Below, piece after piece: positions 1-11,290 of a DNA stretch of 64,000 nucleotides (the stretch's first letter is position 1; every line of letters begins with the position of its first letter). The position numbers and the translations under genes were made by a program. Under the pieces are notes generated by a model. That model saw nothing but the letters and a program-made list of their open reading frames with translations. It was not told the DNA's origin and made no database searches. Source of the DNA: Enterobacter hormaechei subsp. xiangfangensis (GTDB lineage Bacteria > Pseudomonadota > Gammaproteobacteria > Enterobacterales > Enterobacteriaceae); NCBI RefSeq assembly GCF_001729785.1, contig NZ_CP017183.1:3658001-3722000 (forward strand). Reading direction: 5' to 3'.

Positions 1-6
1 CGAGTC

Positions 7-1368
<1,362 letters not shown>

Positions 1369-1388
<20 letters not shown>

Positions 1389-2418
1389 AATCACCCGACG
1401 TGTTGATAAGTTCCCTGACAACACTGGTGGCAAAGCTACCTGCCGGCAGCCAGAAGCGTAACTCGACGGTTACGTCATCCCACCAGTTCCAGCTCAGCTG
1501 TTGCGGGTAGAGGAGCATCGCACGGCGCGCCGCCTCGACCTTTTCCCGCACCAGCAACGATTGTAATTCTGGCGCATCCGCCACCGCTGACTGCTCAGCG
1601 GCCAGCGCCTCGCCCTGGGTTCCCCAGTCGCCTGAACCCGGCAAGGCGGCGGTAATCATCAGCGTTTTAGCGTCCACGCGCGACTGGACATCGGCCATCT
1701 CATCGGCCGTTGCCACAAACCAGCTTCCGCGTCCCGCTAATTGTAGCGCATCGCCGACAACAACTTGATTCGCGTCCGGTTTTTTCAGCCGTTCGCTCAC
1801 AATCTGATTAAACAACGCACTGCGGGCCGCCGACAACCAAAAACTGCGTTTATTACGATCGCGCACCGGTGCACCGCTTTGCGCCCAGCGCAGCGCACCC
1901 AGCAGGTTGCTGCCACCAATGCCAAAGCGCTGTGCGCCGAAATAGTTTGGCACGCCGCGTTCGTTAATGGCCTTCAGGCGTTTTTCAACGTCTTCGCGTT
2001 CGGTCACTTCGCGCAGCACCAGAGTAAAGGCATTGCCTTTTAACGCTCCCAGACGCAATTTGCGTTTATGGCGGGCGTACTCCAGTACCTTACAGCCCTC
2101 AAGCTCAAATTTGCTTAAATCGGGCATGCCGTTGCCGGGCACGCGGGCGCAAAGCCACTGTTCGGTCACGGCATGTTTATCTTTTTGACCGGCAAAGCTC
2201 ACTTCGCGGGCGTGAATATTGAGGAATTTTGCCAGCGCGTCCGCCACGAAGCGGGTGTTGCAGCCGTTTTTCAGAATGCGCACCAGGATGTGCTCGCCTT
2301 CGCCGTCCGGCTCAAAACCGAGATCTTCCACTACCACGAAATCTTCAGGGTTGGCTTTCAGCAGCCCCTTGCCCTGCGGTTCACCGTGCAGATACGTCAG
2401 GTTGTCGAAATCCGTCAT
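1369..2418 (-). CDS. truD: tRNA pseudouridine(13) synthase TruD
   Basis: Converts U13 of tRNA-Glu to pseudouridine. The 349 residues match the E. coli length. The catalytic aspartate is Asp80 in the motif [11 protein letters not shown], and the TruD motif NYFGAQRFG follows near residue 157. The start codon overlaps the ispF stop as ATGA, and the 3' end overlaps surE, so ispD-ispF-truD-surE-pcm reads as one tightly coupled transcript. Confidence 0.97.
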
Positions 2419-2894
2419 TTGGCCGCCTTCACCAGCAGCGCCACGGCTTCACAGGCAATGCCTTCGCCACGACCGGTAAAGCCCAGCTTCTCCGTGGTGG
2501 TCGCTTTGACGTTGACGTCGTCCATATGGCAACCCAGATCTTCAGCGATAAACACGCGCATCTGAGGGATGTGCGGCAGCATCTTCGGTGCCTGAGCAAT
2601 GATCGTCACATCAACGTTGCCAAGGGTGTAGCCTTTGGCCTGAATACGACGCCAGGCTTCGCGCAGCAGTTCGCGGCTGTCTGCGCCTTTAAAAGCAGGA
2701 TCGGTGTCCGGGAACAGTTTGCCAATGTCGCCCAGCGCGGCGGCACCCAGCAGCGCGTCGGTCAGCGCATGCAGCGCCACGTCGCCATCAGAATGCGCCA
2801 GCAGACCTTTTTCGTATGGAATGCGCACGCCGCCAATGATAATTGGGCCAACGCCGCCAAAGGCGTGTACATCAAAACCGTGTCCAATACGCAT
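2415..2894 (-). CDS. ispF: 2-C-methyl-D-erythritol 2,4-cyclodiphosphate synthase
   Basis: Fifth step of the MEP isoprenoid pathway: it cyclises CDP-methylerythritol 2-phosphate and releases CMP. It is a zinc-dependent trimer in known members. The N-terminus [14 protein letters not shown] supplies metal ligands Asp8 and His10, and [11 protein letters not shown] supplies His42. The 159 residues match E. coli. The start codon at 2894 touches the ispD stop, so the two pathway genes are translationally coupled. Confidence 0.97.
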   Translation of the reverse strand: MRIGHGFDVHAFGGVGPIIIGGVRIPYEKGLLAHSDGDVALHALTDALLGAAALGDIGKLFPDTDPAFKGADSRELLREAWRRIQAKGYTLGNVDVTIIAQAPKMLPHIPQMRVFIAEDLGCHMDDVNVKATTTEKLGFTGRGEGIACEAVALLVKAAK

Positions 2895-3604
2895 TATGCC
2901 TTCTCCTGAGGGGTCGTACGGGTAAGATAAAATTCCGCGAGCTGTAAGTCTTCCGGGCGCGTCACTTTTATATTATCAGCGCGCCCTTCAACAAGCGTGG
3001 GGTGGAAACCGCAATACTCCAGCGCCGAGGCTTCGTCCGTAATGGTCGCACCTTCTTTAAGCGCACGCGTTAAGCAGTCGTGGAGTAATTCGCGGGGAAA
3101 AAATTGTGGCGTCAGCGCGTGCCATAGATCGACGCGCTCGACGGTGTGGGCAATCGCCGGTTTACCCGGTTCGGCACGCTTCATGGTGTCACGCACCGGG
3201 GCGGCCAGAATGCCGCCCACGTTACTGGTTTCGCTCAGGGCCAGCAGACGTGACAGATCGTCGTGATGCAGACAGGGACGCGCGGCATCGTGCACCAGCA
3301 CCCACTGCGCGTTCCCGGCAGCCTGAATGCCCGCCAGAACGGAGTCAGCCCGCTCTGCGCCGCCGTCAACGACGGTAATCTGAGGGTGATTCGCCAGCGC
3401 GAGCTGAGCAAAACGTGCATCGCCGGGGCTGATGGCAATAACAACGCGTTTCACCCGAGAATGCGCCAGCAGCGCCGCCACGGCGTGCTCGAGGATCGTT
3501 TTATCGCCAATTGAGAGGTACTGCTTAGGACATTCTGTCTGCATGCGCCGGCCAAAACCTGCGGCCGGCACCACGGCACAGACGTCCGAAAAAGTTGCTG
3601 CCAT
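2894..3604 (-). CDS. ispD: 2-C-methyl-D-erythritol 4-phosphate cytidylyltransferase
   Basis: Transfers CMP from CTP to methylerythritol 4-phosphate in the MEP pathway. The nucleotide-binding loop [10 protein letters not shown] carries catalytic Arg20, and Lys27 follows in CPKQYL; the motif [10 protein letters not shown] is also present. A longer in-frame start at 3667 would add 21 residues with no family match, so MAATFSDV at 3604 is used (236 residues, as in E. coli). It starts 19 bases after the ftsB stop. Confidence 0.96.
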   Translation of the reverse strand: MAATFSDVCAVVPAAGFGRRMQTECPKQYLSIGDKTILEHAVAALLAHSRVKRVVIAISPGDARFAQLALANHPQITVVDGGAERADSVLAGIQAAGNAQWVLVHDAARPCLHHDDLSRLLALSETSNVGGILAAPVRDTMKRAEPGKPAIAHTVERVDLWHALTPQFFPRELLHDCLTRALKEGATITDEASALEYCGFHPTLVEGRADNIKVTRPEDLQLAEFYLTRTTPQEKA

Positions 3605-3623
3605 GTCGTAATCCTGGGCCTGA

Positions 3624-3935
3624 TTATCGATTGTTTTGTGCGGAGCCCTGATTGCGTTTAGACGCATCCGGAACCAGGCGATAAAACGTTTCGCCCGGCT
3701 TAGTCATACTGAGTTCATTGCGCGCGCGCTCCTCAATCGCCTCCTGGCCGCCATTGAGGTCATCAATTTCAGCAAAAAGTTGATCGTTACGCGCTTTAAG
3801 TTTGGCGTTTGTCGCCTGCTGTGCCGCGACGTCATCGCTCACCCGGCTGTAGTCGTGCAGTCCGTTTTTGCCGAACCACAGCGAATATTGCAGCCAGACC
3901 AGCAAAGCCAGCAACAGCAGCGTTAGTTTACCCAT
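3624..3935 (-). CDS. ftsB: Cell division protein FtsB
   Basis: A bitopic inner-membrane divisome protein that forms a complex with FtsL and FtsQ and helps activate septal peptidoglycan synthesis. The 103 residues match E. coli. One membrane segment lies near residues 4-20 ([18 protein letters not shown]), followed by a predicted periplasmic coiled coil near residues 28-70 ([18 protein letters not shown]). It heads the cluster that continues into ispD; its promoter should lie in the 79-base gap before ygbE. Confidence 0.95.
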   Translation of the reverse strand: MGKLTLLLLALLVWLQYSLWFGKNGLHDYSRVSDDVAAQQATNAKLKARNDQLFAEIDDLNGGQEAIEERARNELSMTKPGETFYRLVPDASKRNQGSAQNNR

Positions 3936-4014
3936 CCTGCCCCCTGAAAAAACGGCATCATCATCCCATAACTTTCCGCTGGACTCTACTGCGGGGTTCT
4001 AATTATGCCGTAAG

Positions 4015-4341
4015 TTAGCCCATCAGCCATAAAAACAGCAGGCCAAAGATGACCACAACGGTGGCGATAGTGATGAGCGTACTATACAGAAGCTTGCCGT
4101 TGAAAAGGGAGTGCAGCGCCACGCCCACAACCACCGCAACGGGCATCAGCGCCAAAAAGAAAGGCCAGGTATAGAGGAAGAAAAAGAGGGTGTTACCACC
4201 GTAGATCAAAAACGGGATACCCAGCGCCAGTAGCCACGATACGAAGCCGACTATCGCCCCAGGGAAGGACCAGGTCGTCTCGTCGTCGGTCGTTAACGGT
4301 TCCGACCCGGTGGTAATCATGTAGTTTTCACTGTTGCGCAT
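4015..4341 (-). CDS. ygbE: DUF3561 inner-membrane protein YgbE
   Basis: A small integral membrane protein of unknown function (DUF3561). The 108 residues show three hydrophobic stretches: FPGAIVGFVSWLLALGIPFL, an aromatic-rich FFFLYTWPFFLALMPVAVVV, and a C-terminal LITIATVVVIFGLLFLWLM. It keeps the E. coli position between cysC and ftsB. A second in-frame ATG at residue 8 (MITTGSEP) is possible. Nothing visible links it to sulfur metabolism apart from position. Confidence 0.88.
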   Translation of the reverse strand: MRNSENYMITTGSEPLTTDDETTWSFPGAIVGFVSWLLALGIPFLIYGGNTLFFFLYTWPFFLALMPVAVVVGVALHSLFNGKLLYSTLITIATVVVIFGLLFLWLMG

Positions 4342-4399
4342 AGCTAATCCTGTGACCGTGACTCATCGCTCGGGAAGACAGCTCCCGAACGATACCGTC

Positions 4400-5005
4400 T
4401 CAGGATCTGATAATATCGTCCCGTCTGAGCAGGTCTAATAATTGGCTTACTAAATTTGTTACCAATTGTTGACCTTCCAGATGAATCTCAGGGGATTCAG
4501 GCGCTTCGTAAACGGAGTCAATGCCGGTGAAGTTTCGCAGCTCTCCCGCGCGGGCTTTTTTGTACAGCCCTTTAGGATCGCGCGCTTCGCAGATTGCCAG
4601 CGGGGTATCCACAAACACTTCAATAAAGCGATTCTGCCCCACGCGCTCACGCACCATCTGACGTTCGGCGCGGTGCGGTGAGATAAACGCCGTCAGCACC
4701 ACCAGCCCGGCATCCGCCATCAGGCTGGCGACTTCCCCCACCCGACGAATGTTCTCTTTACGATCTTCATCGCTGAACCCTAAATCGCTGCACAGGCCGT
4801 GACGCACGTTGTCGCCGTCCAGCAGGTAGGTGCTCACCCCCTGCTGATGCAGCGCCTCTTCCAGTGCGCCTGCCACCGTGGATTTACCGGAGCCAGACAG
4901 CCCGGTAAACCACAGCACAACCCCACGGTGACCATGGAGCTGTTCGCGCTGGGCGACGGTGACCGGATGAGGATGCCAGACGACGTTCTCATCATGGGTG
5001 GCCAT
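4400..5005 (-). CDS. cysC: Adenylyl-sulfate (APS) kinase
   Basis: Phosphorylates adenosine 5'-phosphosulfate to PAPS, the substrate of CysH. The P-loop GLSGSGKS is at residues 35-42, and the phosphorylatable serine Ser109 is in [10 protein letters not shown]. The ATG at 5005 gives [10 protein letters not shown], the E. coli-like start (201 residues); a GTG one codon upstream is possible. The start overlaps the cysN stop as TGATG, which implies coupling. Last gene of the cysG-cysD-cysN-cysC operon. Confidence 0.97.
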   Translation of the reverse strand: MATHDENVVWHPHPVTVAQREQLHGHRGVVLWFTGLSGSGKSTVAGALEEALHQQGVSTYLLDGDNVRHGLCSDLGFSDEDRKENIRRVGEVASLMADAGLVVLTAFISPHRAERQMVRERVGQNRFIEVFVDTPLAICEARDPKGLYKKARAGELRNFTGIDSVYEAPESPEIHLEGQQLVTNLVSQLLDLLRRDDIIRS

Positions 5006-6429
5006 CACTTGCCTCCCAGCAGATCGCGTGCGCCCCAGTGCGGGAAGTGCTTACGCACCAGCGCGTTAAGCTCCAGCTCAAACGCGCTGAACTCAGAGGC
5101 CACGGCAGCCTGCGCGTCAGGCTCGCGCACCATGCCGGCACCGACGGTAACGTTAGTCAGGCGGTCAATGAAGATGAGCCCGCCCGTAACAGGATTCTGC
5201 TGATACGGATCCAGCACCAGCGGCTCGTCGAAGGTCATATCCACCAGACCGATGCCGTTCAGCGGCAGCTCGCTCACGTCACGGTGGGTCAGGTTGTTGA
5301 TGTCCACCTGGAACTGAATGCCGTCCACGCGGGCGCGGGTTTTCTTGCCGGCGATTTTAATGTCATAGCTCTGGCCTGCGGTCAGCGGCTGTTCCGCCAT
5401 CCACACCACGTCCACGGATGCGCCCTGCACCGCCGCCAGCGTTTCCTGCGCGTCGACCAGAAGGTCGCCGCGGCTGATATCAATTTCGTCTTTCAGTACC
5501 AGGGTTACCGCTTCACCTGCTCCGGCTTCGTCTAGATCGCCATCAAAGGTGACGATTCGGGCAATGGCCGATTCCACACCGGACGGCAGCACCTTCACGC
5601 GCTGGCCCACCTTCACCGCGCCGGACGCAATGGTGCCCGAGAAGCCGCGGAAATCGAGGTTCGGACGGTTCACGTACTGCACCGGGAAGCGCATCGGCTG
5701 GGTATCAACCACGCGCTGAATTTCAACGGTTTCCAGCACTTCCAGCAGCGTCGGGCCGCTGTACCACGGCATGTTCCCGCTCTGAGAGGCGACATTATCC
5801 CCTTCCAGCGCCGACAGCGGCACAAAGCGAATATCGAGGTTGCCCGGCAGCTGTTCAGCAAAGGTCAGGTAGCTCTGACGGATCTCGTCGAATCGCGCTT
5901 CGCTGTAGTCCACCAGATCCATTTTGTTCACCGCCACCACCAGGTGTTTGATCCCCAGCAGCGTAGAGATAAAGCTGTGACGACGAGTCTGATCCAGCAC
6001 ACCTTTACGGGCGTCAATCAGCAGGATCGCCAGATCACAGGTGGACGCGCCGGTCGCCATGTTACGGGTGTACTGCTCGTGCCCCGGGGTGTCGGCGATA
6101 ATAAATTTGCGCTTTTCGGTAGAGAAGTAGCGATAGGCGACATCAATGGTAATGCCCTGCTCGCGCTCCGCCTGCAAGCCGTCTACCAGCAGCGCCAGGT
6201 CGAGTTTTTCGCCCTGGGTGCCGTGGCGTTTACTGTCATTGTGCAGGGAAGAGAGCTGATCTTCGTAGATCTGGCGCGTGTCGTGCAGCAGACGTCCTAT
6301 CAGGGTACTTTTCCCGTCATCCACGCTGCCGCAGGTCAGGAAACGCAGCAGACTTTTGTACTGCTGGGCGTGCAGATAAGCTTCTACGCCGCCTTCATCG
6401 GCAATTTGTTGGGCAATAGTCGTATTCAT
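5005..6429 (-). CDS. cysN: Sulfate adenylyltransferase subunit 1 (GTPase)
   Basis: The GTPase subunit of ATP sulfurylase; GTP hydrolysis drives APS formation by the CysD subunit. Translation-factor-type G motifs are present: [15 protein letters not shown] (G1), [11 protein letters not shown] (G3) and NKMDLVDYS (G4). The C-terminal half matches the beta-barrel domains of this family. The 474 residues compare with 475 in E. coli. It begins 9 bases after the cysD stop. Confidence 0.97.
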   Translation of the reverse strand: MNTTIAQQIADEGGVEAYLHAQQYKSLLRFLTCGSVDDGKSTLIGRLLHDTRQIYEDQLSSLHNDSKRHGTQGEKLDLALLVDGLQAEREQGITIDVAYRYFSTEKRKFIIADTPGHEQYTRNMATGASTCDLAILLIDARKGVLDQTRRHSFISTLLGIKHLVVAVNKMDLVDYSEARFDEIRQSYLTFAEQLPGNLDIRFVPLSALEGDNVASQSGNMPWYSGPTLLEVLETVEIQRVVDTQPMRFPVQYVNRPNLDFRGFSGTIASGAVKVGQRVKVLPSGVESAIARIVTFDGDLDEAGAGEAVTLVLKDEIDISRGDLLVDAQETLAAVQGASVDVVWMAEQPLTAGQSYDIKIAGKKTRARVDGIQFQVDINNLTHRDVSELPLNGIGLVDMTFDEPLVLDPYQQNPVTGGLIFIDRLTNVTVGAGMVREPDAQAAVASEFSAFELELNALVRKHFPHWGARDLLGGK

Positions 6430-6438
6430 GGCGGCTCC

Positions 6439-7347
6439 TTAGAAATAACCCTGACGTTTCTTCAGCTCCATGGAGCCTGCCTGGTCGCGGTCAATCACGC
6501 GCCCCTGTCGCTCACTGGTAGTCGACACCAGCATCTCCTCGATGATCTCCGGCAGCGTCTGCGCACTGGATTCCACCGCGCCGGTCAACGGCCAGCAGCC
6601 GAGAGTACGGAAACGGACCATCTGTTTTTTGATCACTTCGCCCGGCTGTAAATCAATGCGATCGTCGTCGATCATCATCAGCATGCCGTCGCGCTCCAGC
6701 ACCGGGCGCTCGGCCGCCAGATACAGCGGAACGATCTCAATATTTTCCAGATAGATATACTGCCAGATATCCAGCTCGGTCCAGTTGGAGAGCGGGAAGA
6801 CGCGAATGCTTTCGCCCTTGTTGATCTGGCCGTTGTAGTTGTGCCACAGCTCCGGACGCTGGTTTTTCGGGTCCCAGCGGTGGAAGCGGTCGCGGAAAGA
6901 GTAGATACGCTCTTTGGCGCGGGATTTCTCTTCGTCACGGCGCGCGCCGCCGAAGGCCGCATCAAAACCGTATTTATTCAGCGCCTGCTTCAGCCCTTCG
7001 GTTTTCATGATGTCGGTATGCTTGGCGCTGCCGTGCACGAACGGGTTGATACCCATCGCCACCCCTTCCGGGTTTTTGTGCACCAGCAGCTCGCAGCCGT
7101 AGGCTTTGGCGGTACGGTCACGAAACTCGTACATCTCGCGGAATTTCCAGCCGGTATCCACGTGCAGCAGCGGGAACGGCAGCGTACCCGGATAAAACGC
7201 TTTACGCGCCAGGTGCAGCATGACGCTGGAATCTTTACCGATGGAGTACATCATCACCGGGTTAGAAAACTCGGCGGCCACTTCGCGGATAATGTGGATA
7301 CTTTCCGCTTCGAGCTGCCGCAGGTGAGTAAGTCGTTTTTGGTCCAT
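6439..7347 (-). CDS. cysD: Sulfate adenylyltransferase subunit 2
   Basis: The catalytic subunit of ATP sulfurylase, which joins sulfate and ATP to give APS and pyrophosphate. It belongs to the PAPS-reductase-like ATP pyrophosphatase family. The PP-loop [13 protein letters not shown] is near residues 36-48, with conserved [20 protein letters not shown] further on. The 302 residues match E. coli. The start is 9 bases downstream of the cysG stop, so it belongs to the same transcript. Confidence 0.97.
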   Translation of the reverse strand: MDQKRLTHLRQLEAESIHIIREVAAEFSNPVMMYSIGKDSSVMLHLARKAFYPGTLPFPLLHVDTGWKFREMYEFRDRTAKAYGCELLVHKNPEGVAMGINPFVHGSAKHTDIMKTEGLKQALNKYGFDAAFGGARRDEEKSRAKERIYSFRDRFHRWDPKNQRPELWHNYNGQINKGESIRVFPLSNWTELDIWQYIYLENIEIVPLYLAAERPVLERDGMLMMIDDDRIDLQPGEVIKKQMVRFRTLGCWPLTGAVESSAQTLPEIIEEMLVSTTSERQGRVIDRDQAGSMELKKRQGYF

Positions 7348-7356
7348 AACCGTTCC

Positions 7357-8715
7357 TTAAGCCAAATTTATAACAGAAGCGCCAAAGCCTTCTGTGTCGG
7401 TTGTGTGTTGGAACCAGGCGAGCGTGCTGTGCAGCTGCACCACTTCTCCCACCACAATCAGGGCGGGCATTGGGGCGTCTTTCGCCAGGGTTGCAAGGTC
7501 TTGTAAAGTGCCGATGGCGACATGCTGATCGACGCGTGTCCCGCGGGAGATCACCGCTACCGGCGTCGCCGCATCGCGACCGTGCTGAATAAGCTGTTCG
7601 CTGATGTCTGCCGCTTTCATCGTGCCCATATAAATCGCCAGCGTTTGCCGGCTCTGGGCGAGATGCGACCAGTCAAACGGCGTACTGTCGGCTTTATAGT
7701 GCCCGGTCACAAAGGTCACGCTCTGGGCGTAATCGCGATGGGTCAGCGGAATACCGGCGTAGGCCGTGACGGCAGACGCCGCCGTAATGCCGGGAACCAC
7801 CTGGAACGGGACGCCCGCTTCGGCTGCCGCCTGCAACTCCTCGCCACCACGACCGAAGATAAACGGATCGCCCCCTTTCAGGCGCACCACGGTTTTGCCC
7901 GCTTTCGCAGCGGCAATCAGCATTTGATTGGTGTCGTGCTGTGGCACGGAGTGCTCGCCGGCACGTTTGCCGACGCAGATTTGCTCCGCGTCACGGCGGA
8001 TCAGCTCGCGAATACCGTCGGTGACCAGGTGGTCGTAGAACACGACATCCGCATCCTGAAGAACCTGGAGGCCACGCAGCGTGAGCAGCCCGGCATCGCC
8101 CGGCCCGGCGCCCACCAGAATGATCTCCCCGCCCGTACTGCCGGGGTTATCCAGTTCGTCTTCGAGGATTTGTTGCGCCGCCGTCTCGTTACCGGCCTGC
8201 ATCAGGCTGGCAAAGCGGCCGCGAAACACACGCTCCCAGAAGCGACGGCGTTCCGTCACGCTGGTCAGACGCGTTTTCAGATGGTTGCGCCAGTAGCTGG
8301 CCTTCTCCGCCATGCGTCCGAGGCTGGTCGGCAGCAGCGCTTCGATTTTTTCTCTCAGCACGCGCGCCAGCACCGGGGCGGTGCCGCCGGAGGAGATCGC
8401 CACCAGCAGCGGCGAGCGGTCGACAATCGACGGGAAGATAAATGAACATAACGGCTGGTCGTCTACCACGTTCACCAGGCGGTGACGGGCCTGGGCTGCG
8501 TCGGAGATTCGGCTGTTGAGCGCCCGATCTTCGGTTGCCGCAATCACCAGTACCACGCTGTCGATCTGAGACTCTGCAAAATCCGCCTCTGCAACGATCT
8601 GCACCTGCGCCCCGGCGCGTTGCAGGAAGGCGATTTTGCGATCGGCAATTTCACCCGTCCCGACAACCAATACCGGTCGGTCTTTTAAGGCAGCAAAAAG
8701 GGGGAGATAGTCCAC
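7357..8715 (-). CDS. cysG: Siroheme synthase, multifunctional CysG-type, heading the cys operon
   Basis: A multifunctional enzyme that turns uroporphyrinogen III into siroheme, the cofactor of CysI. The N-terminal precorrin-2 dehydrogenase/ferrochelatase part has the NAD motif [11 protein letters not shown] and the segment [11 protein letters not shown]. The C-terminal SAM uroporphyrinogen methyltransferase part has [15 protein letters not shown] and [16 protein letters not shown]. No ATG fits: GTG at 8715 ([10 protein letters not shown]) aligns with the family N-terminus, while GTG at 8739 would add 8 residues. In E. coli cysG sits in the nir operon; here it leads cysDNC, as in some Klebsiella and Enterobacter, so a second copy near nirB is likely (inference). 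Confidence 0.92.
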   Translation of the reverse strand: MDYLPLFAALKDRPVLVVGTGEIADRKIAFLQRAGAQVQIVAEADFAESQIDSVVLVIAATEDRALNSRISDAAQARHRLVNVVDDQPLCSFIFPSIVDRSPLLVAISSGGTAPVLARVLREKIEALLPTSLGRMAEKASYWRNHLKTRLTSVTERRRFWERVFRGRFASLMQAGNETAAQQILEDELDNPGSTGGEIILVGAGPGDAGLLTLRGLQVLQDADVVFYDHLVTDGIRELIRRDAEQICVGKRAGEHSVPQHDTNQMLIAAAKAGKTVVRLKGGDPFIFGRGGEELQAAAEAGVPFQVVPGITAASAVTAYAGIPLTHRDYAQSVTFVTGHYKADSTPFDWSHLAQSRQTLAIYMGTMKAADISEQLIQHGRDAATPVAVISRGTRVDQHVAIGTLQDLATLAKDAPMPALIVVGEVVQLHSTLAWFQHTTDTEGFGASVINLA

Positions 8716-8785
8716 AGGCAACAACTCACTAACAACCACGAATAAAGGGACTATAGGGGGCGGCTTAGAACGAATGAAATTACGA

Positions 8786-8815
8786 ATTGGAATGAGTAGT
8801 TACTCAATGGAATAA
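8786..8815 (-). promoter_or_regulatory. Dyad in the cysG-cysDNC promoter region (candidate CysB site)
   Basis: About 70-100 bases upstream of cysG lies a perfect palindrome TGAGTA-GT-TACTCA (8793-8806), with TTATTCC on the minus strand beside it (8808-8814). CysB sites are loosely conserved AT-rich half-sites with TTAT-type cores, so this is a candidate for sulfur-dependent activation, not a firm call. The 237-base gap separates cysG from divergent iap. Confidence 0.35.
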
Positions 8816-8952
8816 CGCCGTGGAAAAGCAAATATCAAAAAGTGCTTAACACGCGAAATTTCGGGCATTTAAGAGCAATTCAAATTGTGTCTACCCGATC
8901 ACAGTTTCATACTATGCGGGTTAAAATTTTGCTCTGTTTTTAAGGACTCACT

Positions 8953-9996
8953 ATGTTTTCCGCAATGCGCCACCGATTCGTTGCCCTGGCGCTCGGCGTT
9001 TGCTTTATCCTTCCGGCTCAGGCAAAAAATCCATCTTACGGTGAAATAGCCAGTATGCAGGCGCGGCATATTGCGACGGTCTTTCCGGGCCGTATGACCG
9101 GAACCCCAGCCGAGATGCTCTCGGCAGACTATATTCGTCAGCAGTTTGCGGATATGGGCTATGAAAGCGACATTCGCGCTTTCCACAGCCGCTACATCTA
9201 TACCACTCGCAATAAAACGCAAAACTGGCATAACGTAACTGGCAGCACGGTTATTGCGGCGCACGAAGGAAAGGCGGCTGAGCAGATTATTATTATGGCG
9301 CACCTTGATACCTACACGCCGTTGAGCGATGCCGATGTCGATAATAATCTCGGCGGGCTGACGCTTCAGGGACTGGATGATAATGCGGCGGGTCTGGGCG
9401 TGATGCTTGAGCTGGCCGAACGCCTGAAGAATATTCCGACGAAATACAGCATTCGCTTTGTTGCGACCAGCGGCGAAGAAGAAGGAAAACTCGGCGCTGA
9501 GAATCTCCTTAAGCGCATGAGCGCTGAGGAGAAGAAAAATACGTTGCTGGTGATTAACCTCGATAATCTGATCGTGGGGGATAAGCTCTATTTTAATAGC
9601 GGACAGAGCACGCCGAGCAGCGTACGTAAACTCACCCGCGACCGCGCGCTGGCGCTTGCCCGCACGCATGGCGTCTATGCCGCGACAAATCCGGGCGGTA
9701 ACCCGGAGTATCCTAAAGGCACAGGCTGCTGTAATGACGGTGAAGTGTTTGATAAGGCGGGCATTCCGGTGCTGTACGTCGAGGCGACGAACTGGGCGCT
9801 GGGCAAAAAAGATGGCTATCAGCAGCGCAGCAAATCGAAAGCCTTCCCGGACGGGACCAGCTGGCATGATGTGCGGCTGGATAATCAGCAGCACATTGAT
9901 AAAGCGCTGCCGCAGCGGATTGAGCACCGCAGCCGGGATGTCGTGAAAGTGATGCTGCCGCTGGTGAAGGAGCTGGCGAAAGCGGGGAAAGCCTGA
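8953..9996 (+). CDS. iap: Aminopeptidase Iap (alkaline phosphatase isozyme conversion protein)
   Basis: A periplasmic M28-family zinc aminopeptidase which in E. coli removes N-terminal Arg from alkaline phosphatase subunits. A signal peptide is visible (HRFVALALGVCFILPAQA, cleavage near residue 24). M28 metal motifs are present: MAHLDTYTP, LDDNAAGLGVMLELAE and SGEEEGKLGA. The 347 residues compare with 345 in E. coli. It is divergent from the cysG operon. In E. coli the CRISPR array follows iap; here the downstream gap has palindromes only. Confidence 0.93.
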   Translation: MFSAMRHRFVALALGVCFILPAQAKNPSYGEIASMQARHIATVFPGRMTGTPAEMLSADYIRQQFADMGYESDIRAFHSRYIYTTRNKTQNWHNVTGSTVIAAHEGKAAEQIIIMAHLDTYTPLSDADVDNNLGGLTLQGLDDNAAGLGVMLELAERLKNIPTKYSIRFVATSGEEEGKLGAENLLKRMSAEEKKNTLLVINLDNLIVGDKLYFNSGQSTPSSVRKLTRDRALALARTHGVYAATNPGGNPEYPKGTGCCNDGEVFDKAGIPVLYVEATNWALGKKDGYQQRSKSKAFPDGTSWHDVRLDNQQHIDKALPQRIEHRSRDVVKVMLPLVKELAKAGKA

Positions 9997-10023
9997 GGCC
10001 GTTAAGCATAGTGCGGCCTTATG

Positions 10024-10123
10024 CCCTCACCCCAACCCTCTCCCACGGGGCTGAGGGTTCCCCACAAAATAATGCCTGCACAGACGGCCCCCTCTCCCTT
10101 GAGGGAGAGGGCTGGGGTGAGGG
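10024..10123. repeat. Large imperfect inverted repeat downstream of iap
   Basis: Two arms of 21 bases (10024-10044 and 10103-10123) are inverted copies of each other with one mismatch, starting CCCTCACCCCAACC and ending GGGGTGAGGG. The right arm region also holds a nested palindrome CCCTCTCCC-ttga-GGGAGAGGG (10090-10111). The form resembles mobile palindromic repeats scattered in enterobacterial intergenic DNA. It could fold as a cruciform or an RNA hairpin and may end iap transcription, though no U-run follows. A shorter relative lies between argA and recD. Confidence 0.7.
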
Positions 10124-10199
10124 GGAACATACGGCTCTGGTGGTCATTCCGTTCACTTTATGTTCCTTGCTACTCTGTCACGACATGACCGGTGAACGT

Positions 10200-10499
10200 G
10201 CCAGGGTGGCTCAGTCGCCACCACCCTGGCGACCCGGGCTTCCGGCGGTAAATCGCCGCTTCGCGGTGCCTTCGGCTTATTCCTTCCGGCTTATCGGGGA
10301 CGGGCGGAGGTAACATCCCTGTAAAGCCCGCCCTCTCGGCGCATCCCTGCGCCTCGCCCCGGCCTACAGGAAACGCCTCAGCGATTTACAGCCGGACCGA
10401 AGCATCGCTGAAAGCCCTCAGTTATTCTGAGGCAACGTTATCGCTTTTGCTTTCGAATTACTGGGGAACCACCCACGGGGAGAGGGAGAATTAAGCCTT
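10200..10499. other. Non-coding stretch with palindromes between iap and cysH
   Basis: No convincing gene is visible. The stretch opens with a perfect 10-base stem GCCAGGGTGG/CCACCCTGGC around an 11-base loop (10200-10230). Short GC-rich partial repeats follow (around 10240-10290 and 10330-10370), then AGCGATTTAC/AGCATCGCT-type partial repeats near 10380-10410. A fragment of the larger repeat's GGGGAGAGGG core appears near 10478. In E. coli this interval carries cas genes and CRISPR arrays; no regularly spaced repeat is present here. Confidence 0.45.
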
Positions 10500-10530
10500 T
10501 GTAGGCCCGGTAAGCGCAGCGCCACCGGGC
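10500..10530. repeat. REP-type palindrome
   Basis: A short palindrome with arms GCCCGGT and ACCGGGC around AAGCGCAGCGCC, preceded by TGTAG. It lies just beyond the cysH stop. The same 31-base sequence recurs exactly at 50020-50050, and related units lie at 28692, 35142 and 40715. REP units bind gyrase, IHF or Pol I and stabilise 3' ends in E. coli. Confidence 0.8.
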
Positions 10531-10540
10531 AAAAAGGTTA

Positions 10541-11275
10541 TCACCCTTCGTGCAATCCGCACTCGCGCTTCAGCCCGAAGAATCGCGTCTCTTCTTCCGC
10601 CATTCCCGGTTCCCATTTACGCGTGGTGTGGGTGTCGCCTACCGACAGGTAGCCTTGATCCCACAGCGGATGGTACTTCAGCCCGTGCTTTTGCAGATAC
10701 TGGTACACCGTGCGGTTATCCCAGTCGATGATCGGCAGCACTTTGAACACGCCGCGCTGCACCGCCAGCACCGGCAGCGTTGCCCGGCTCCCGGACTGCT
10801 CGCGGCGCAGGCCCGCAAACCAGGTCTGAGCGTTCAGTTCTTTTAGCGCCCGGTTCATCGGCTCGACCTTGTTGATCTCATTGTATTTCTCAATGCCCTC
10901 AACGCCCTGCTCCCACAGCTTGCCGTAACGCGCCTCCTGCCAGGCCGCGCTTTCCGTCGCACGGTAGACTTTCAGGTTCAGCCTGAGCTTATCCGTCAGC
11001 TCGTCGATAAACTGATAGGTCTCCGGGAACAGATAGCCGGTATCGGTGAGGATCACCGGAATGTCCGGACGGATCTGATTCACCAGATGCAGACTGACCG
11101 CCGCCTGAATGCCAAAGCTCGACGAAAGCACATAGTCTCCCGGCAGGTTTTCCAGCGCCCACGCCACGCGCCCTTCGGCGTCCAGCTTTTCCAGTTGGGC
11201 GTTAGTTTCTGCGAGTGCCAGAATGCGTTCGACTTTTGGCAATGCGTTAAGCGCGTTTAGATCGAGTACGGACAT
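10541..11275 (-). CDS. cysH: Phosphoadenylyl-sulfate (PAPS) reductase
   Basis: Reduces PAPS to sulfite using thioredoxin. The 244 residues equal the E. coli enzyme. The PAPS-binding region contains [15 protein letters not shown] and [11 protein letters not shown], and the redox-active cysteine is Cys239 in the C-terminal KRECGLHEG. It lacks the paired Cys motifs of APS reductases, so it is the thioredoxin-dependent PAPS form. Third gene of cysJIH, starting 15 bases after the cysI stop. Confidence 0.97.
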   Translation of the reverse strand: MSVLDLNALNALPKVERILALAETNAQLEKLDAEGRVAWALENLPGDYVLSSSFGIQAAVSLHLVNQIRPDIPVILTDTGYLFPETYQFIDELTDKLRLNLKVYRATESAAWQEARYGKLWEQGVEGIEKYNEINKVEPMNRALKELNAQTWFAGLRREQSGSRATLPVLAVQRGVFKVLPIIDWDNRTVYQYLQKHGLKYHPLWDQGYLSVGDTHTTRKWEPGMAEEETRFFGLKRECGLHEG

Positions 11276-11290
11276 AATTACCTCTCGTGG

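Noticed and set aside
8899..9927. A 342-codon open frame antisense to iap
   Set aside because: iap has a signal peptide and M28 motifs on the plus strand; the antisense frame has none.
10011..10313. A 100-codon open frame after iap
   Set aside because: It runs through the inverted repeat, has no ribosome-binding site and gives a low-complexity Pro/Gly-rich translation.
9997..10540. Possible CRISPR array
   Set aside because: The palindromes differ in sequence and spacing; no regular repeat of about 29 bases with unique spacers is visible.
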